Below, piece after piece: positions 11,178 through 21,989 of a DNA stretch of 64,000 nt. The notes below the pieces were generated by a model. That model was not told where the DNA came from, did not search any database, and saw nothing but the letters and a program-made list of their open reading frames with translations. This DNA comes from Hippopus hippopus (lineage: Eukaryota; Mollusca; Bivalvia; Cardiida; Cardiidae), in NCBI GenBank assembly GCA_946811185.2, contig OX328109.1, positions 33,340,129-33,404,128 of the forward strand, in the 5' to 3' direction. Position 1 is the first letter of the stretch. Every line of letters starts with the position of its first letter. The position numbers and the translations under genes are program-made.

Positions 11178-11958
11178 CGCACGCAGAGACGCACTGGCAA
11201 TACCGGAAATATAATTAAAACTGTTAACGTTACACATCAAATATGCAAATAAACGAAAACTTATACTAATTCTAAGGTTTTTTCAAAGAACACATTTCGA
11301 AAACCTCGAAGGTAAAGGAACATTTTGGCAGTAGGTAGTAATATTTTTTCACAATAAGGCTGATCTTGCTGACTACTATTCCACGTGTGAGACGGATATT
11401 GTTTTTGCATGTTTTAAAAGGAGAAGGCATGTAAAGTCTGGTGTTTTTTTTTTGCATAAAATTTGGTCCACAAGTATTGCGTATAAGTAAAGGGGGGGGG
11501 GGGAAGAAATAAAAAAGTACACTCAGTATTAGTCTCAGTAATGAGACGTTGACGATGCTTTTTTTCATATTTGGATATTATTGTGACCCGTCAAAAACTT
11601 AAATCGCATTCGAGAACAGCTAGGATTTATAGGTACCACATTTCTTTAATCGAGCATTCGTAAAAGTTGTGGATAAGAAAAGACTTATGGGGTGAGTTTG
11701 TTGTTGTCATAGTTGCTATATTTTTCTTCCTCAGACTTCTATTTTAGTTAAAGGGACCTATTTAGAATTTTTTGCTGCAAATACAGATTTCTGGTAAAAC
11801 AATGATGATTACGACTAAGTATATTTTTCTTTGCAAGAGTAAAGAATTTGTACGATTACTCTGAGTAAAAGTGCAAAACCGGGCGTATCAATAACGAGAC
11901 GGTCATTTTGCAATCGGTAATGCCGTTTGTTTTCTTAAGATCAGGGTCAGTACTCACT
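11177..11958. other. Unique non-coding stretch
   Basis: Holds a G12 run at 11491-11503 and A/T runs. The minus-strand frame at 11272-11568 crosses these runs and resembles no known protein. Confidence 0.4.
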
Positions 11959-12140
11959 CAATGATTCCTATGCACATTATTTGACTTATTCTCTAAGATT
12001 TTCAACATTTGGATGTAACGTAACTTCTGATTGGATAATCCAAATGGTTTAGCCAATCAGAAGTTATGTTACTTCCAAATTTAGAAAATTCTGGAAAATA
12101 AGACTAGTAACGTACTTGAGAATGGTTGATGAATACGGAT
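11958..12140. mobile_element. Family E palindromic MITE
   Basis: The arms AACGTAACTTCTGATTGG and CCAATCAGAAGTTATGTTAC meet at CCAAATGGTTTAG. The outer arms are CAATGATTCC...TTATTCTCTAAGAT on one side and AAATAAGACTAG...GAATGGTTGATGAATAC on the other. The full hairpin extends about 90 bp per side. Confidence 0.8.
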
Positions 12141-12352
12141 CCAGATATGACGTCAACTTACTGGTTTAAATACGAACCCACGTAATCGACCCTTGTAACT
12201 GACCATGTGACATTCCCATAAGTCTGTTGATACTTTGGCAGGAAATCTAAAAATACCTCAAGAGGTTGCGTAGCCGATTATCGAGGTGTGCATGCGAAAC
12301 TATTCCATCTATCTGCGTTTTAGTAAATTTTACAGCAGAGGAAAAACATCAT

Positions 12353-12475
12353 CATTTCTGTGAAAAGCATTGTGAGATCATCTTGTTTAGATATGTTGTG
12401 TTGAATTCATGCACACAATTTAACACAAATAAGCTTTGGAAACAAGATGATCTAACAATGTTTTTCACAGAAATG
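12353..12475. repeat. 36-bp inverted repeat with 51-bp spacer
   Basis: The left arm is 12353-12388 (CATTTCTGTGAAAAGCATTG...) and the right arm 12440-12475. They are complementary except at two positions. The spacer is AT-rich. It matches no other element in the window. The open frames on both strands here follow from the symmetry. Confidence 0.8.
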
Positions 12476-12689
12476 AGAAGGGGTTTCCCTCTCCTGTAAA
12501 ATCTTCCTGAACGCCGATGGAGTAGTTTCTCATTCACCCCTGGTAATGGAAATGGCATTGAACTTTTTTTTTTCCTCATTTTAGTCTTTTTCCTTATTGA
12601 TGGTTTACCAGCTATCATGTTGCTTAATTCAGTGATGAGTCTTTTTTGAAGTTTGACGAGATTATGAAAATCTGAGTAGCCCGCTCCAA

Positions 12690-13080
12690 GCGACTGCAGT
12701 CTGTCTGGCTGTCCTATCGTTTGACTTTCAGGTTATTTTTCTGTACGTTTGACTTACCCTTCTCCGTCTGTCTGATGACAATCTGTCTGTTTATGGTACC
12801 AGTCTATCTATCTGTGTCTGAATATCAGTTTGGCTCTGTCTCTCTCTAATCGGATGCATAACTGTAAATTTGTGTGATGGTCGCTGACCGCCTACTTGAC
12901 TGTTCATATGTCGTTGACTGTCTGTATTCCTGCCTTACAAGTATTTTCGTAAACCAGAGGTCCCGAGTTCGATGTTCCCCTGAGACACTATACTTTGTCA
13001 TGCGTGTGTCCTTCGAAAAGGAATTTACACCGTCCGGCACCTGATGCTAGTCTTTGGCCAAAATCAGCATCAAATGCAAT
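12690..13080 (+). mobile_element. CTGT-rich low complexity followed by a G3-like SINE
   Basis: From 12690 to 12850 there are loose TCTGTCTGG/CTATCTATC steps. From about 12890 the phrases AACCAGAGGTCCCGAGTTCG and GTGTGTCCTTCGAAAAGGAA match the SINE at 18245 (AACCAGAGGTCCTGAGTTCA, GTATGTCCTTTGGCAAGTC). The A box is not clear. Confidence 0.5.
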
Positions 13081-13147
13081 GAAAGTATACTTATTGGCCT
13101 GGAGAAAAGTCTTCAGTTGGCAGTGAATCGATTTTTCTCTGTACCTT

Positions 13148-13350
13148 TAACCCTTAGGCTGCTAAGCGCGACTCACTGACCCTTTGCGGACAGTGTAGAT
13201 CAAGATCAGACTGCACAGCGGTCTGATCTTTGATCTACACTGTCCGATAAGAACATATGTTAAAAAACAAACTTTGAAATGGCAAAATTTGTGGTTTTGC
13301 TATCGGTTTAAAAGTTTCATTTCAGTTAAAAAAAGTAGGGTAAGAGTTAA
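13148..13350 (+). mobile_element. Family B TTAA MITE
   Basis: It starts TTAACCCTTAGGCTGCTAAG and ends GGGTAAGAGTTAA, so TTAA flanks both sides with CCC/GGG-type termini as in piggyBac-like elements. The core is TGTAGATCAAGATCAGACTG and its inverse. No coding capacity. Confidence 0.85.
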
Positions 13351-13553
13351 GGGGAGTATGTTACGTTCAAATTGTATTATCACATTACTTTTATCACTTA
13401 CTAAAACCTATGTTATACTTATTAATTTGAAATGATAATTTTCAGAAGCTTAAGCACCTACAACATAGGTTTTAGTGCTGAAATCATGGTTTTAGGATTT
13501 GAATGTTTCTCTCCCCCCTCCCCCTCATCTTGAACTCGACCTTACGGAAAATA

Positions 13554-13825
13554 TGAGTCATGCTCTGGCCGAAGGGGGTTTAATGCATCTCCCTGAAACA
13601 TTATACCAATCAATTCATCACATTATGGATCCCTAAAACCCATTTCGTATATCACCGACTGAACCCAGAGATAGAATGGTCCTTGCACATGCAGAACATT
13701 TACGAGTAGCAAAAAGTTTCGATCCATGACAACCTGCCCAGACTACGCAGGCTGACATGAGTAGATACTTTTTACAGATACATTAAACTCCCTTAAACTC
13801 CCTTTTCACAGAGCATAGCTCATAT
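13554..13825 (+). mobile_element. Family C MITE
   Basis: It starts GAGTCATGCTCTGGCCGAAG and ends CACAGAGCATAGCTCATAT. The core remnant CCTGCCCAGACTACGCAGG lies near 13735, and CATTATGGATCCCTAAAACC is the characteristic body phrase. Confidence 0.75.
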
Positions 13826-13955
13826 ACATGGTTATACATTGCCAAGAAGCCATTTATAGTTCTATAAAAGCCCGCTGACGTTATACTGACCAACACAAAG
13901 GACTGGCCATTTATCTATCACTGACCGCTAGGCACAGAATAGCCAGAGATCTACA

Positions 13956-14167
13956 TTAACCCGTACGCTGCTTAGCACGAATGAAGGACCTTTTGCGGAC
14001 AGTGTAGATCAAGATCAGACTGCAGAGAACGTGCAGTCTGATCTTTGATCTACCCTGTCCGATAAGGAAATATCCCTCCCTTAAAAAAAATCCTGTGAAA
14101 CAGCAAAATTTGGGTTTATACTATCGGCTTGAAAGTTTCATTAAACTTATTTAGCAGGTTAAGGGTT
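13956..14167 (+). mobile_element. Family B TTAA MITE
   Basis: It runs from TTAACCCGTACGCTGCTTAG to TTAGCAGGTTAAGGGTTA. The core arms GTAGATCAAGATCAGACTGC and GCAGTCTGATCTTTGATCTA are well preserved. A family A copy abuts on the right. Confidence 0.85.
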
Positions 14168-14174
14168 AGTTCTA

Positions 14175-14372
14175 TACCAGGAGGTGAATTACTCCATTCG
14201 TCCACATTTATAGACGACAAATTTAATGTTTCTCAGGTGATAGGATTTGGTTTCGAAAGGATCGAAAACACCTTGGGAAAAAGGAGAAAAATACTGGCTA
14301 CAAGCCTTTTCTTCTTTTTCCACGATGTTTTCAATAGGCTTCTTCCTAAGTGGAGTGATAACAGCAGGATTG
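14175..14372 (-). mobile_element. Family A MITE, minus orientation
   Basis: It has ATTTATAGACGACAAATTTA, a core around GGAAAAAGGAGAAAAATACT, and TGTGCGATAAATGGTAAAAG at the right. Both termini are diverged. Confidence 0.6.
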
Positions 14373-14529
14373 TGCGATAAATGGTAAAAGCTTCTCAAAA
14401 GACTGAAGAATTGATAAATCTTGTCCGCTTCTCCATTCTTATTTTTGAGTGGTCATTTCTTTTTACTTGGAATGTATTCAGTTTTCAAATTGTTGTATTG
14501 ATCGAACCGACCTTTGCAGGGTCCTGTAC

Positions 14530-14755
14530 TCACCTACCATTCTCAAGAATATTCTCAATCTTATTCTTCAGAATTTTCTAAATTTGAAAGTAACACGACT
14601 TCTGATTGGCTAAACCATTTGGTTTAGCCAATCAGAAGTTGTGTTACTTCCAAATATTTGGTTTATCCAGTTAGAAGTTGTATTACTTTCAAACTTTAAA
14701 AATCTTGGAAATTAAGACGAAGAAAGTTCTTAAGTATGGTTAGTGAATGCGTACG
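14530..14755. mobile_element. Family E MITE with internal duplication
   Basis: The main palindrome CTGATTGGCTAAACCATTTG...CAATCAGAAGTTGTGTTACT is followed by a second right-arm copy (GGTTTATCCAGTTAGAAGTT). This makes the element about 45 bp longer than its relatives. The outer ends are CTACCATTCTCAAGAATATT and TTCTTAAGTATGGTTAGTGA. Confidence 0.75.
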
Positions 14756-14894
14756 TCAAAGATGCCGTCAATGTGACGATAAAGAAATAAGACAATATTC
14801 AAGCAACACATTCAAGTTGTGTTTTAAACTGTAAGAATTTTCGTTTGTTTGAAATAGTGATACTGTAATAGATCGTATTTCAGCTTAAGTATAT

Positions 14895-15110
14895 AAGCCA
14901 TCCTCTTTGAAAAGGGGGTTTAATGCGTCTGCAAAAATTATCGACTCAGGTCATCGTGCACAGTCCGCACAGGCTGATCTGAGTCGAGAATTTTGGCTTT
15001 TGGCAAGTTTTCGGCATGTCTAAGGGCCTTTCAAAGATCAGACGCAAAATATATCAAGTCTGATCTTGATCTACACCATCCACAAAGAGCCCCATATCAT
15101 CGTCTACGGC
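14895..15110 (+). mobile_element. Chimera of family C left half and family B core
   Basis: The left part has TGAAAAGGGGGTTTAATGCG and a C core (GTCCGCACAGGCTGATCTGA). After GTCTAAGGGCC it switches to a B-like piece, ATCAGACGCAAAATATATCA and GTCTGATCTTGATCTACACC. The C right end is missing. Confidence 0.6.
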
Positions 15111-15394
15111 GTTAAGAGAGTTAAATCATACTCTTGTTGCGTGAAAAAAAAAACCTAATTCTCAGCAGCTTTAGAATTTCGACATATCTCTAATGTGTCG
15201 AGACAGTTTTTGAAATTTTATCAATTAGTCCAATACGAAATCGTATCATGGGACAATATTTGGTCCTTTAACACTTTACCGAACATTACCGTGTTTCAAC
15301 GACTCTACGCAAAAGGCCTTTGAAACCATCGTGGGAAAAGGAGAAAATGCTGGTAATCAGCATTTTCTCCTTTACCCACAATGTTTTCTAGCCT

Positions 15395-15510
<116 letters not shown>

Positions 15511-15577
15511 CTCTATTTATGACATTTTCTTTTGGTCGTCTGCAAGTGCTCCCCATTTAGACAAATCTAAGCCTTGG

Positions 15578-16187
15578 TCACACCGAGCTAACGGACGAGT
15601 AACGGATAAAAAATCATTTTATCCGTTCGTGTCCGTTCGTATCCGTTTGATGTCCGTTTCTTATTCGGTGAATCCGCTACTTGTCCGGCAATGTCCGGCA
15701 ATGTCCGTTCCGTCCGGTGGCAAGTTTTGAGCATGTTCAAAACTTTCCACCGGACAAAACGGACAGAGACATGTAAATGATAGACTCTGGATGCAGCTGA
15801 CAATTATAACCTCGGCATCTCACGTGACCGGTACGTTCCTCGTACGTTGGTGTTCAGTACATTTCCTTTCATCGTACGTTGGAAGAACGTTTTGTCCGGT
15901 TCTCATGTGTTGCACTTCCGTTTTATCCGGTACAAGTCCCTTACTCGTACGGTGATATCCGGTAAGGGACCGTTTACTATCCGGTACATATCCGGTAAAC
16001 GTACGTTTTTTTCCGTTACATGTGCGATACTCGTGCGGTCATTGTGTGGCTTCTTCGCTCCACACACCGATCGCATGAGCCTCGAGCGGCAGAGGAGATT
16101 AATTTTATCACCGGATAACCAAATTCTGCATGTTTTTGTCCGTTTTTCCCCCGTTACATATCCGTTAGCTGGTCTGACCAAGCCTTA
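15578..16187. mobile_element. Element M, TIR element rich in TCCG
   Basis: Terminal inverted repeats of about 23 bp bound it: CTTGGTCACACCGAGCTAAC at the left against GTTAGCTGGTCTGACCAAG at the right. The inside is packed with GTCCG, TCCGTT, CGTACG and ACCGGAC steps. A smaller internal palindrome lies around TTTTGAGCATGTTCAAAAC (15724-15742). Both strands have an open frame of 92-113 codons from the same short words, which I treat as artefact. It is inserted in family A. Confidence 0.8.
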
Positions 16188-16399
16188 AATTTCTTTTCGT
16201 CAGGTATAGAGTTACCATATGACAGATTGCATAATGAGCAATCAGACGTTATTTTCACTTGTTCTCCCAATGGACTATGTGTTTACCGTCATCATTTAAC
16301 CTAGATTTAGGTTTAGTGATGTTTTACGTCGCTTTAAACAGGTTTAGTTATGTTATTACGCCAGTTGTCATGTTGACATCTTTCCTTGGTTTCACCAGA

Positions 16400-16557
16400 A
16401 GTTGCCGTGTCTTGCTCAAAAACTTATTTTTTGGAGAAAATATCTTCGTATCGGACAGTGTAGATCCAAGATCAGACTGCAAGTTCTGTGCAGTCTGATC
16501 TTGATCTACTCTGTCTGCAAAAGGTTAGTGAGTCGAGCTTAACAGCCTAAGGGTTAA
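16400..16557 (-). mobile_element. Family B MITE, minus orientation, 5'-truncated
   Basis: It has GTATCGGACAGTGTAGATCC, the core AGATCAGACTGCAAGTTCTG, and the end GCTTAACAGCCTAAGGGTTAA. Confidence 0.75.
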
Positions 16558-16574
16558 AGGCTTTGTTAGCGACT

Positions 16575-16798
16575 TCAATTGTCATCTTATCAACCGACCA
16601 CGTGTTTTAAATAATGACCGAAAAAGTAGGCTTTTTGAAAAAAAAGTCAATGGAACAAGAGAAAATACTAAAAAGTCAGCATTTTCCCCTTTTCCCACTA
16701 TGCTAATGCTCTTTAAGGGACAAATTGGACCATTTGAGAGACATTTATATTGTCGTTTGTGAATTATTTTAAATTTGACAAGTCTTAACTCTTCACCA
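16575..16798 (+). mobile_element. Family A MITE, diverged
   Basis: AGTAGGCTTTTTGAAAAAAA, CAGCATTTTCCCCTTTTCCC and TTGTCGTTTGTGAATTATTT are recognisable. The right TTAA (16795-16798) is shared with the next A copy. Confidence 0.6.
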
Positions 16799-17021
16799 TA
16801 CAATGCAGAGTATTAACGACCCTGAGGACATAGCCTTTTGACAACCTTGTGGGAAAAGGAGAAAATGCTTGTAACCAGCAATTTTTCCATTTCTCACAAT
16901 GTTTTCTACACTTTTACAAATAATTACCATCATTTCAGCTACATTTAATTAGTCTTCAGCAAATGTTATCAGTTTCGACAAGTCTAAAATTTTATTGTTT
17001 TGTCTTCAGGTAAATAGTTAA
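16795..17021 (+). mobile_element. Family A TTAA MITE
   Basis: It starts TTAACTCTTCACCATACAAT and ends TCAGGTAAATAGTTAA. The core is CCTTGTGGGAAAAGGAGAAA with a partner containing mismatches. Both terminal TTAA sites are shared with neighbouring copies. Confidence 0.8.
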
Positions 17022-17590
17022 TTCTTCATCACACAGTCACAAGTTTTAACGACCCTATAGAAAAAGCCTTTTTAAAACATGTAGGAAAAGAAGAAAAATG
17101 CTGGTAACCAGCATTTTTCTCCTTTTCCTACACTGTTTTCTGTCCTTCCTAAAATGAATTTCAGTTTTTGAGTCACATTTATTTTGTCGCCTACAAATGC
17201 TTTGAATTTAAACTTGTTTAAAATGTTTGTCGTTTGGGGCCGAGCCCCGGTGGCTCAGTCGGTAGCGCGTAGGACTTAAGAACACGGGGTCCAGGGCTCG
17301 ATCCCCGGCTACGACCCCTGGCTCGGCCAATCTCCCTCCGAGGATTGATGATAGTCACTGCGACAGGATTCATTCCTCTCTCACCGCTGACCATTGTCTC
17401 GACGATAATTATGTGGGAAAGCAGCCAGTGGCTTGGAAAGGAAATTGTGCGGAGTACTGGTAAAAGATACTCCAGGATGCATGGATAGGTGCACTGGCCG
17501 CCGCGATATAACTGAAATAATGTTGAAAACGGCGTTAAACACCATACATCAATCAATCAACCATTGTCGTTTGGGTAGAGTTTTAGGTCA
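17018..17590 (+). mobile_element. Family A MITE interrupted by a SINE
   Basis: The left part is 17018-17237 with the core GAAAAATGCTGGTAACCAGC. It resumes at about 17564 (TTGTCGTTTGGGTAGAGTTT). The interruption is a full-length G2 SINE with a perfect target duplication. Confidence 0.85.
17238..17563 (+). mobile_element. Full-length tRNA-headed SINE, group G2
   Basis: It has an A box TGGCTCAGTCGGTAGCGC and a B-box region GGGCTCGATCCCCGG, then the body: GATTGATGATAGTCACTGCG, TGTCTCGACGATAATTATGT, GGAAAGCAGCCAGTGGCTTG, GCACTGGCCGCCGCGATATA and the tail GTTGAAAACGGCGTTAAACA plus CAAT repeats. A 12-bp target duplication TTGTCGTTTGGG flanks it (17226-17237 and 17564-17575). This is the best SINE in the window and serves as a reference for the other G2 fragments. 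Confidence 0.9.
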
Positions 17591-18240
17591 AGCTTTATAC
17601 AACGTAGTTTGATCTTGGACCCATGCGGTCTAAATTTTGTGAGATTAAAAGAAAAGAAACGAGTTCGCAAAGTCACAAATTTCGATATAGTACACTTTTA
17701 TTCGCATTAGAAAAAAAAAAAAAACTTCAAATAGAGAAAATAGACTGTTTTAGACTTTTAGTTAGCAAGATAAGATGAAACAAGATGATTGATGAAAATT
17801 GTAAGGATAGAGGGAGGATGGCCACGACCTCCCCTATCCAATATACGTGGCTAATAAAGTTTAAAAAAAAAAAGAAACGAGATAAAAAGCTTAAAATTGC
17901 GATAATCTGACGAACTGTTACAAATATAACCATTTAAATTACTGTCTAACTCCATCGAAGATCTAACTTTATCATCGAACGCAAACTGCTTCCTTGCGTG
18001 TTAGAGAGACATGTCATTACATCGGGCGACTGAAACTAGGAAATTTTGGTAATCATAATTACATGTATTATTTCATGTTAACCCCTAAAGGCATAACGCT
18101 GAATATATGAAATAGAAGTTCAAAGTTAGTACAGAAAACGCATTATTGCTATGTCAGTGCGTTTTTCTCACAATGTTTTAAGACCGCATTCGGCTGAATC
18201 TGCATTTGCGTAAGCGGTCATATTTGACTTGTCATGGGTG
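17590..18240. other. Unique non-coding stretch
   Basis: Poly-A runs at 17710 and 17862. No gene or repeat family recognised. Confidence 0.4.
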
Positions 18241-18244
18241 ACAT

Positions 18245-18475
18245 GGATAAGGTTCCTGCACGGGTCAGTAGTTTAGGTGTTGAGTCAGAAAACCAGAGGT
18301 CCTGAGTTCAATCATTACCCGCTACATTGCGTTTATACTGGGTATGTCCTTTGGCAAGTCACGTCAGAAGCCCGATTCTAGTACCGGTGAAATCAAGGAA
18401 ATACACAACTGAATGCCATGTACCCGTGAAATAACTAAAACATTGGTGAAAGCGGTGTAATCACCAGTTAATCAT
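18245..18475 (+). mobile_element. tRNA-headed SINE, G3-like
   Basis: GGTTCCTGCACGGGTCAGTA, AAAACCAGAGGTCCTGAGTT (degenerate B box), GGTATGTCCTTTGGCAAGTC, TTCTAGTACCGGTGAAATC, and a tail AAAGCGGTGTAATCACCA. Confidence 0.65.
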
Positions 18476-18654
18476 TTGAACAAGACAACTGCTTTCTCGT
18501 AGCTTTACCATTAAAGAGCCTTTCACTATACTATGGATAGGTGCACAGCCCTTTCGATAGCAAACAAATCTGGCTTTTTTTCTGACGAGCGGAAATACAA
18601 ACCGCTGAAAATTAGAAAGAGATCATAGGTTAGACCTAAAAAAAAAACCACACA

Positions 18655-18775
18655 CAAAAAACAACCTCGAGGGTGTTGATCAAAGATCAGATTTCACTTT
18701 CTGTGTAGTCTGATTTTGCTATGCAGGAGGCAAAAGGTCCTTGTTTCAGCCGTGGTTCTGTAAGGGTTGAAGCAC
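18655..18775 (+). mobile_element. B-like core fragment
   Basis: GTTGATCAAAGATCAGATTT and GTGTAGTCTGATTTTGCTAT form the two hairpin arms. The termini cannot be traced. Confidence 0.5.
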
Positions 18776-18826
18776 GAAGGAATCCGTCCTTTCCCGCTCT
18801 TTTATTTCTGTACTGAAATCATCTAT

Positions 18827-19041
18827 TTAACCCTTATCCTGCTAAATTAAAAAAGAAATGAAACTTTCAAGCCGATAGTAAACACCTAAATATTGCTGTT
18901 TGAAAGGTATTTTTGGAGAAAAGACATCTCTTTATCGGACAGTGTAGATCCAAGATCAGACTGCACGTTCTGTGCAGTCTGATCTTGATCTACATTGTCC
19001 GCAAAAGGTCAGTGAGTCGCGCTTAGCAGCCAAAGGGTTAA
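18827..19041 (-). mobile_element. Family B TTAA MITE, minus orientation
   Basis: It starts TTAACCCTTATCCTGCTAAA and ends CTTAGCAGCCAAAGGGTTAA. The core GATCAGACTGCACGTTCTGT and partner are perfect over the arms. Full length, 215 bp. Confidence 0.85.
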
Positions 19042-19196
19042 TCTTATTCAATTTTGGGGAGAATGTTATTTCCCTTCTAGGACGTGTATAAACTTGTTAG
19101 GTATATTTGCATGTCTAAAAGGCGTTTGATATTACACCATTTTGAGCAGAAAATGTTACTATTGATAGTAACAGAATGTAATAATGGACAATATTT

Positions 19197-19463
19197 AGCT
19201 TGTAACACGCAAAAAGGGACATTCGAACATTTGTGTAAAGTGTCGTCTCGGATCAGCCTGCGCGGACTGCGCAGGCTGATCCGAGACGACACTTTCCGAT
19301 CGTGTGTTATTTTCTATTTCATGCAAATCTACTGTGGGACAAACTCTAATGTTGACGTGAAGTGCCGTCACGGATTAGCCTGCGCGGACTGCGCAGGCTG
19401 ATCCGAGACGACACTTTACGTAAATGTCTGAATGCCCCTTTCCGCATGTTGCATACCATTTAT
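19197..19463. mobile_element. Family D MITE with two core hairpins
   Basis: The ends are GCTTGTAACACGCAAAAAGG and CCTTTCCGCATGTTGCATACC. It holds two GGATCAGCCTGCGCGGACTG-type hairpins, one per half, each flanked by GTGTCGTCTCGG or GACGACACTTT. A 12-bp direct repeat TGGACAATATTT flanks it at 19185-19196 and 19464-19475, which may be its target duplication. Confidence 0.85.
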
Positions 19464-20480
19464 TGGACAATATTTGATACTGTTACCAATCCCTGTTTAC
19501 AAGTATACTAAGAATTACTTATTGATGCAAAAATATCCATAGGGGCAACGTATATAATCAGTTTTAAAAAGTTTTCTCAACGGTTTATTGCTGAAACTAT
19601 TTTCAGAAAACCAAACTTTTAGCCTTAGGGTGCTTAAGTTATCATTGTAAAACTACGACTTTTTAATCTACGACTTTTTAAGTCCTAACATTGGCCAGCT
19701 TTTGAAAACATTGTGGAAAAAGGAGCAATTGCTTGTAATTGCTCCGTTCTCCACAATGTCTTTCATATCATTGGAAAATGACACTTTCCTTCCTTCAAAT
19801 GATTCATTTGTTTGTTACTAATGTAATGATGGTCTAAAGTAGCCTGTGTAGAGTTTTTATGGGTTACTAGATGAAACCGACATTTCAGACTGGCAGGAAA
19901 AAGTCCATTTGTCGCAATTTATGACCGTGTTGCCCCTATTGTTTGTAAAAAGTATCGGACCGTGCAGATGAAAGATCCAACTGCACTTTCCCATAGTCCG
20001 CAGAATTAGCAAGAATCGTTAATAGTTTTTTAAAAGGCTTAATATGATGAAAGAAATTAGCTGAGTCCCTACATAACTTCCTTCTATCCTATTGTAATGA
20101 TTAAAATAACAAAAAACTGCACTCAAAAAATATATTGGATTATTTTGTTTTATTGGCAAAAGTTCGTAATCAAAGCGCTGATAGTACAAGAATATACAAT
20201 GTCTTGAAAAATTCAGCACTGAAAGCAGGAACAAGAAGAATTTAAAGCTAGTGCTAGTGTTTTATCAAAATCACCTCTTTAATTGACTTGTTTAAGTTAA
20301 AAATCTGGTTTCATAGATTTTTTCGCCTCAGACAACAGTATTGCAGCAATCCTTTTGGCTTCTGTTTTTGCAGAAGAACGGGATTTTTTTTTGTCTGACA
20401 TCTCCATAGATGCCGTTCGTATACTATATGTCCCTCAGGTGATTAATTTTCTATTCCTTGCACGGGTCAGTCTGGCCTCG
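19463..20480. other. Non-coding with one family A copy
   Basis: A diverged A element lies at about 19640-19830 (ATTGTGGAAAAAGGAGCAAT, TTGCTCCGTTCTCCACAATG). The rest shows nothing recognisable. Confidence 0.45.
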
Positions 20481-20534
20481 CCATACCCTTTGTGTTGCTT
20501 TAGACTCTCGATGCTTTGTACCGAATCAGCTATG

Positions 20535-20665
20535 TACCAGCTGTCTGTCTGTCTGTCTGTCTGTGTGTCCTCTCGTCCGTCCATCCATCCTTCCGTCCGT
20601 CTCTCCCCCCCTCCCCCCGGCCTGTCGGTCTGCCCAACCGCCCACCCACCTGCCTGTCCACAGGC
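20535..20665 (+). repeat. CTGT/CCGT/CCACC low-complexity tract
   Basis: CTGTCTGTCTGTCTGTCTGT leads into CGTCCGTCCATCCATCC and then CCCACCCACCTGCCTGTCC. Three overlapping frames are open because stop codons are rare in this composition. Confidence 0.85.
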
Positions 20666-21022
20666 CTATCTGCCTTTTTTCACTCTCGTCTTTTAAATAT
20701 TTAGTCCTGGATGGGTTTGTTTGTTAAACTCTGGAAATACATTAATTGACTGTGACAGTGATTTGACTGAAAAAAATATTGAAAACAGCAAAAACACTAT
20801 TCAGTTTTTCTGTTGGTATTTAAATCTCTCGGAAACATTTTTTGAAGTAAAAACACGTTTCCAGACTTGTGATAAACTTTATTTATATGATTATCTTTTA
20901 CTGCCTTCAATTCTTTCCCATCGTGAACAATAAAGTTAAAAAGGGAAGGGGGGGGGGACGTTGCTTGTACCCTTCATATAATAAGGGATGTATGAATAAT
21001 TCTAGATACTTCTGACCAATCC

Positions 21023-21249
21023 TTAACCGTTTACCACAATTCCGTGTTTTAACGACCATGACGGAAATGCCTTTTGAAAACATCATGGGAAAAGAAGAAA
21101 AAGCTGGTAACCAGTATTTTCTTCTTTTCCCATAATGTTTTATCCAGTATCAAAGGCAAATCCATTTATTTAAGTCACATTTACCATTTCGTTTGTAATT
21201 GCTATCAATTTGGACATGTCTAAAATTTTGACGTCTGGTGAGGCGTTAA
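21023..21249 (+). mobile_element. Family A TTAA MITE
   Basis: It starts TTAACCGTTTACCACAATTC. The core is ATCATGGGAAAAGAAGAAAA with CTTCTTTTCCCATAATGTTT, and the end is TCTGGTGAGGCGTTAA. Confidence 0.8.
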
Positions 21250-21409
21250 TTCAGAGACTAGCCCTTTGATTGGCTAGAACCTTCACTTTCAGCTAATCAG
21301 ATTGCTACTCTTCCAGGAATTTGTAATGAAACTAGAATATTCAGGGAAAAAAAGGAGCTGGTGTACCAACAGAACTAATTGAAATTTGATTCTACCGTTT
21401 ACTAATCAG

Positions 21410-21630
21410 ATCTGTGTTGAAAAGACCCTTTAAAAGACCCTCTAGAAGAAAGCTCTGAAAACATTGTAGGAAAATGAGAAAATTCTGGTTAGTAGCATTT
21501 TTTTCTTATTTTCACAATGTTTTTATCATTTCAAAGACATATCCCATCCTTTTAGCCCCATCCAATATGGAGTCTGCAAATGCTTTCGTTTAAGACAATT
21601 ACGACAATTATATGATAGTTTGTAAAGAGG
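21410..21630 (+). mobile_element. Family A MITE, diverged; E fragment upstream
   Basis: AAACATTGTAGGAAAATGAG and CTTATTTTCACAATGTTTTT form the core arms, and GGAGTCTGCAAATGCTTTCG is the right body. At 21255-21345 a decayed E-like half palindrome (GCCCTTTGATTGGCTAGAAC) precedes it. Confidence 0.6.
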
Positions 21631-21989
21631 GCTTTCTCCAGATTGACAGGGAGTACCTAGAAAGATAAAACACATTTTGGGTTCAGTTTTAACAATCAGA
21701 AAGCCTCGTATCGAATGGAGGAATCGTTGTTTTCCAGAAACTTTTCATTTGTCGCTATACTTTAAAAAAAATGTTCGAAGTAAATACAGTCAAAAGGCGT
21801 TCCTACATTAAAGAAAGAGTAACCATATTTCTACGTACGTATATACAACTTCTCCGTCATGTAGCAGACCATTTCTGAAAATTTTTTAAAACTAAGTCAC
21901 CATCTTCCCAGAATATATTTACATGTGACCATGCACATGTATCAACCATAAATTCGTGCTGAATACCAGTATTTTTTCATCGATCGATC

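Noticed and set aside
15847..16188. 113-codon frame with an antisense partner of 92 codons
   Set aside because: It lies inside element M; the two frames arise from short TCCG/CGTACG words and the inverted ends. No domain seen.
17238..17330. Possible tRNA gene
   Set aside because: A and B boxes are present, but the anticodon and acceptor stems do not fold as a proper tRNA and a SINE body follows.
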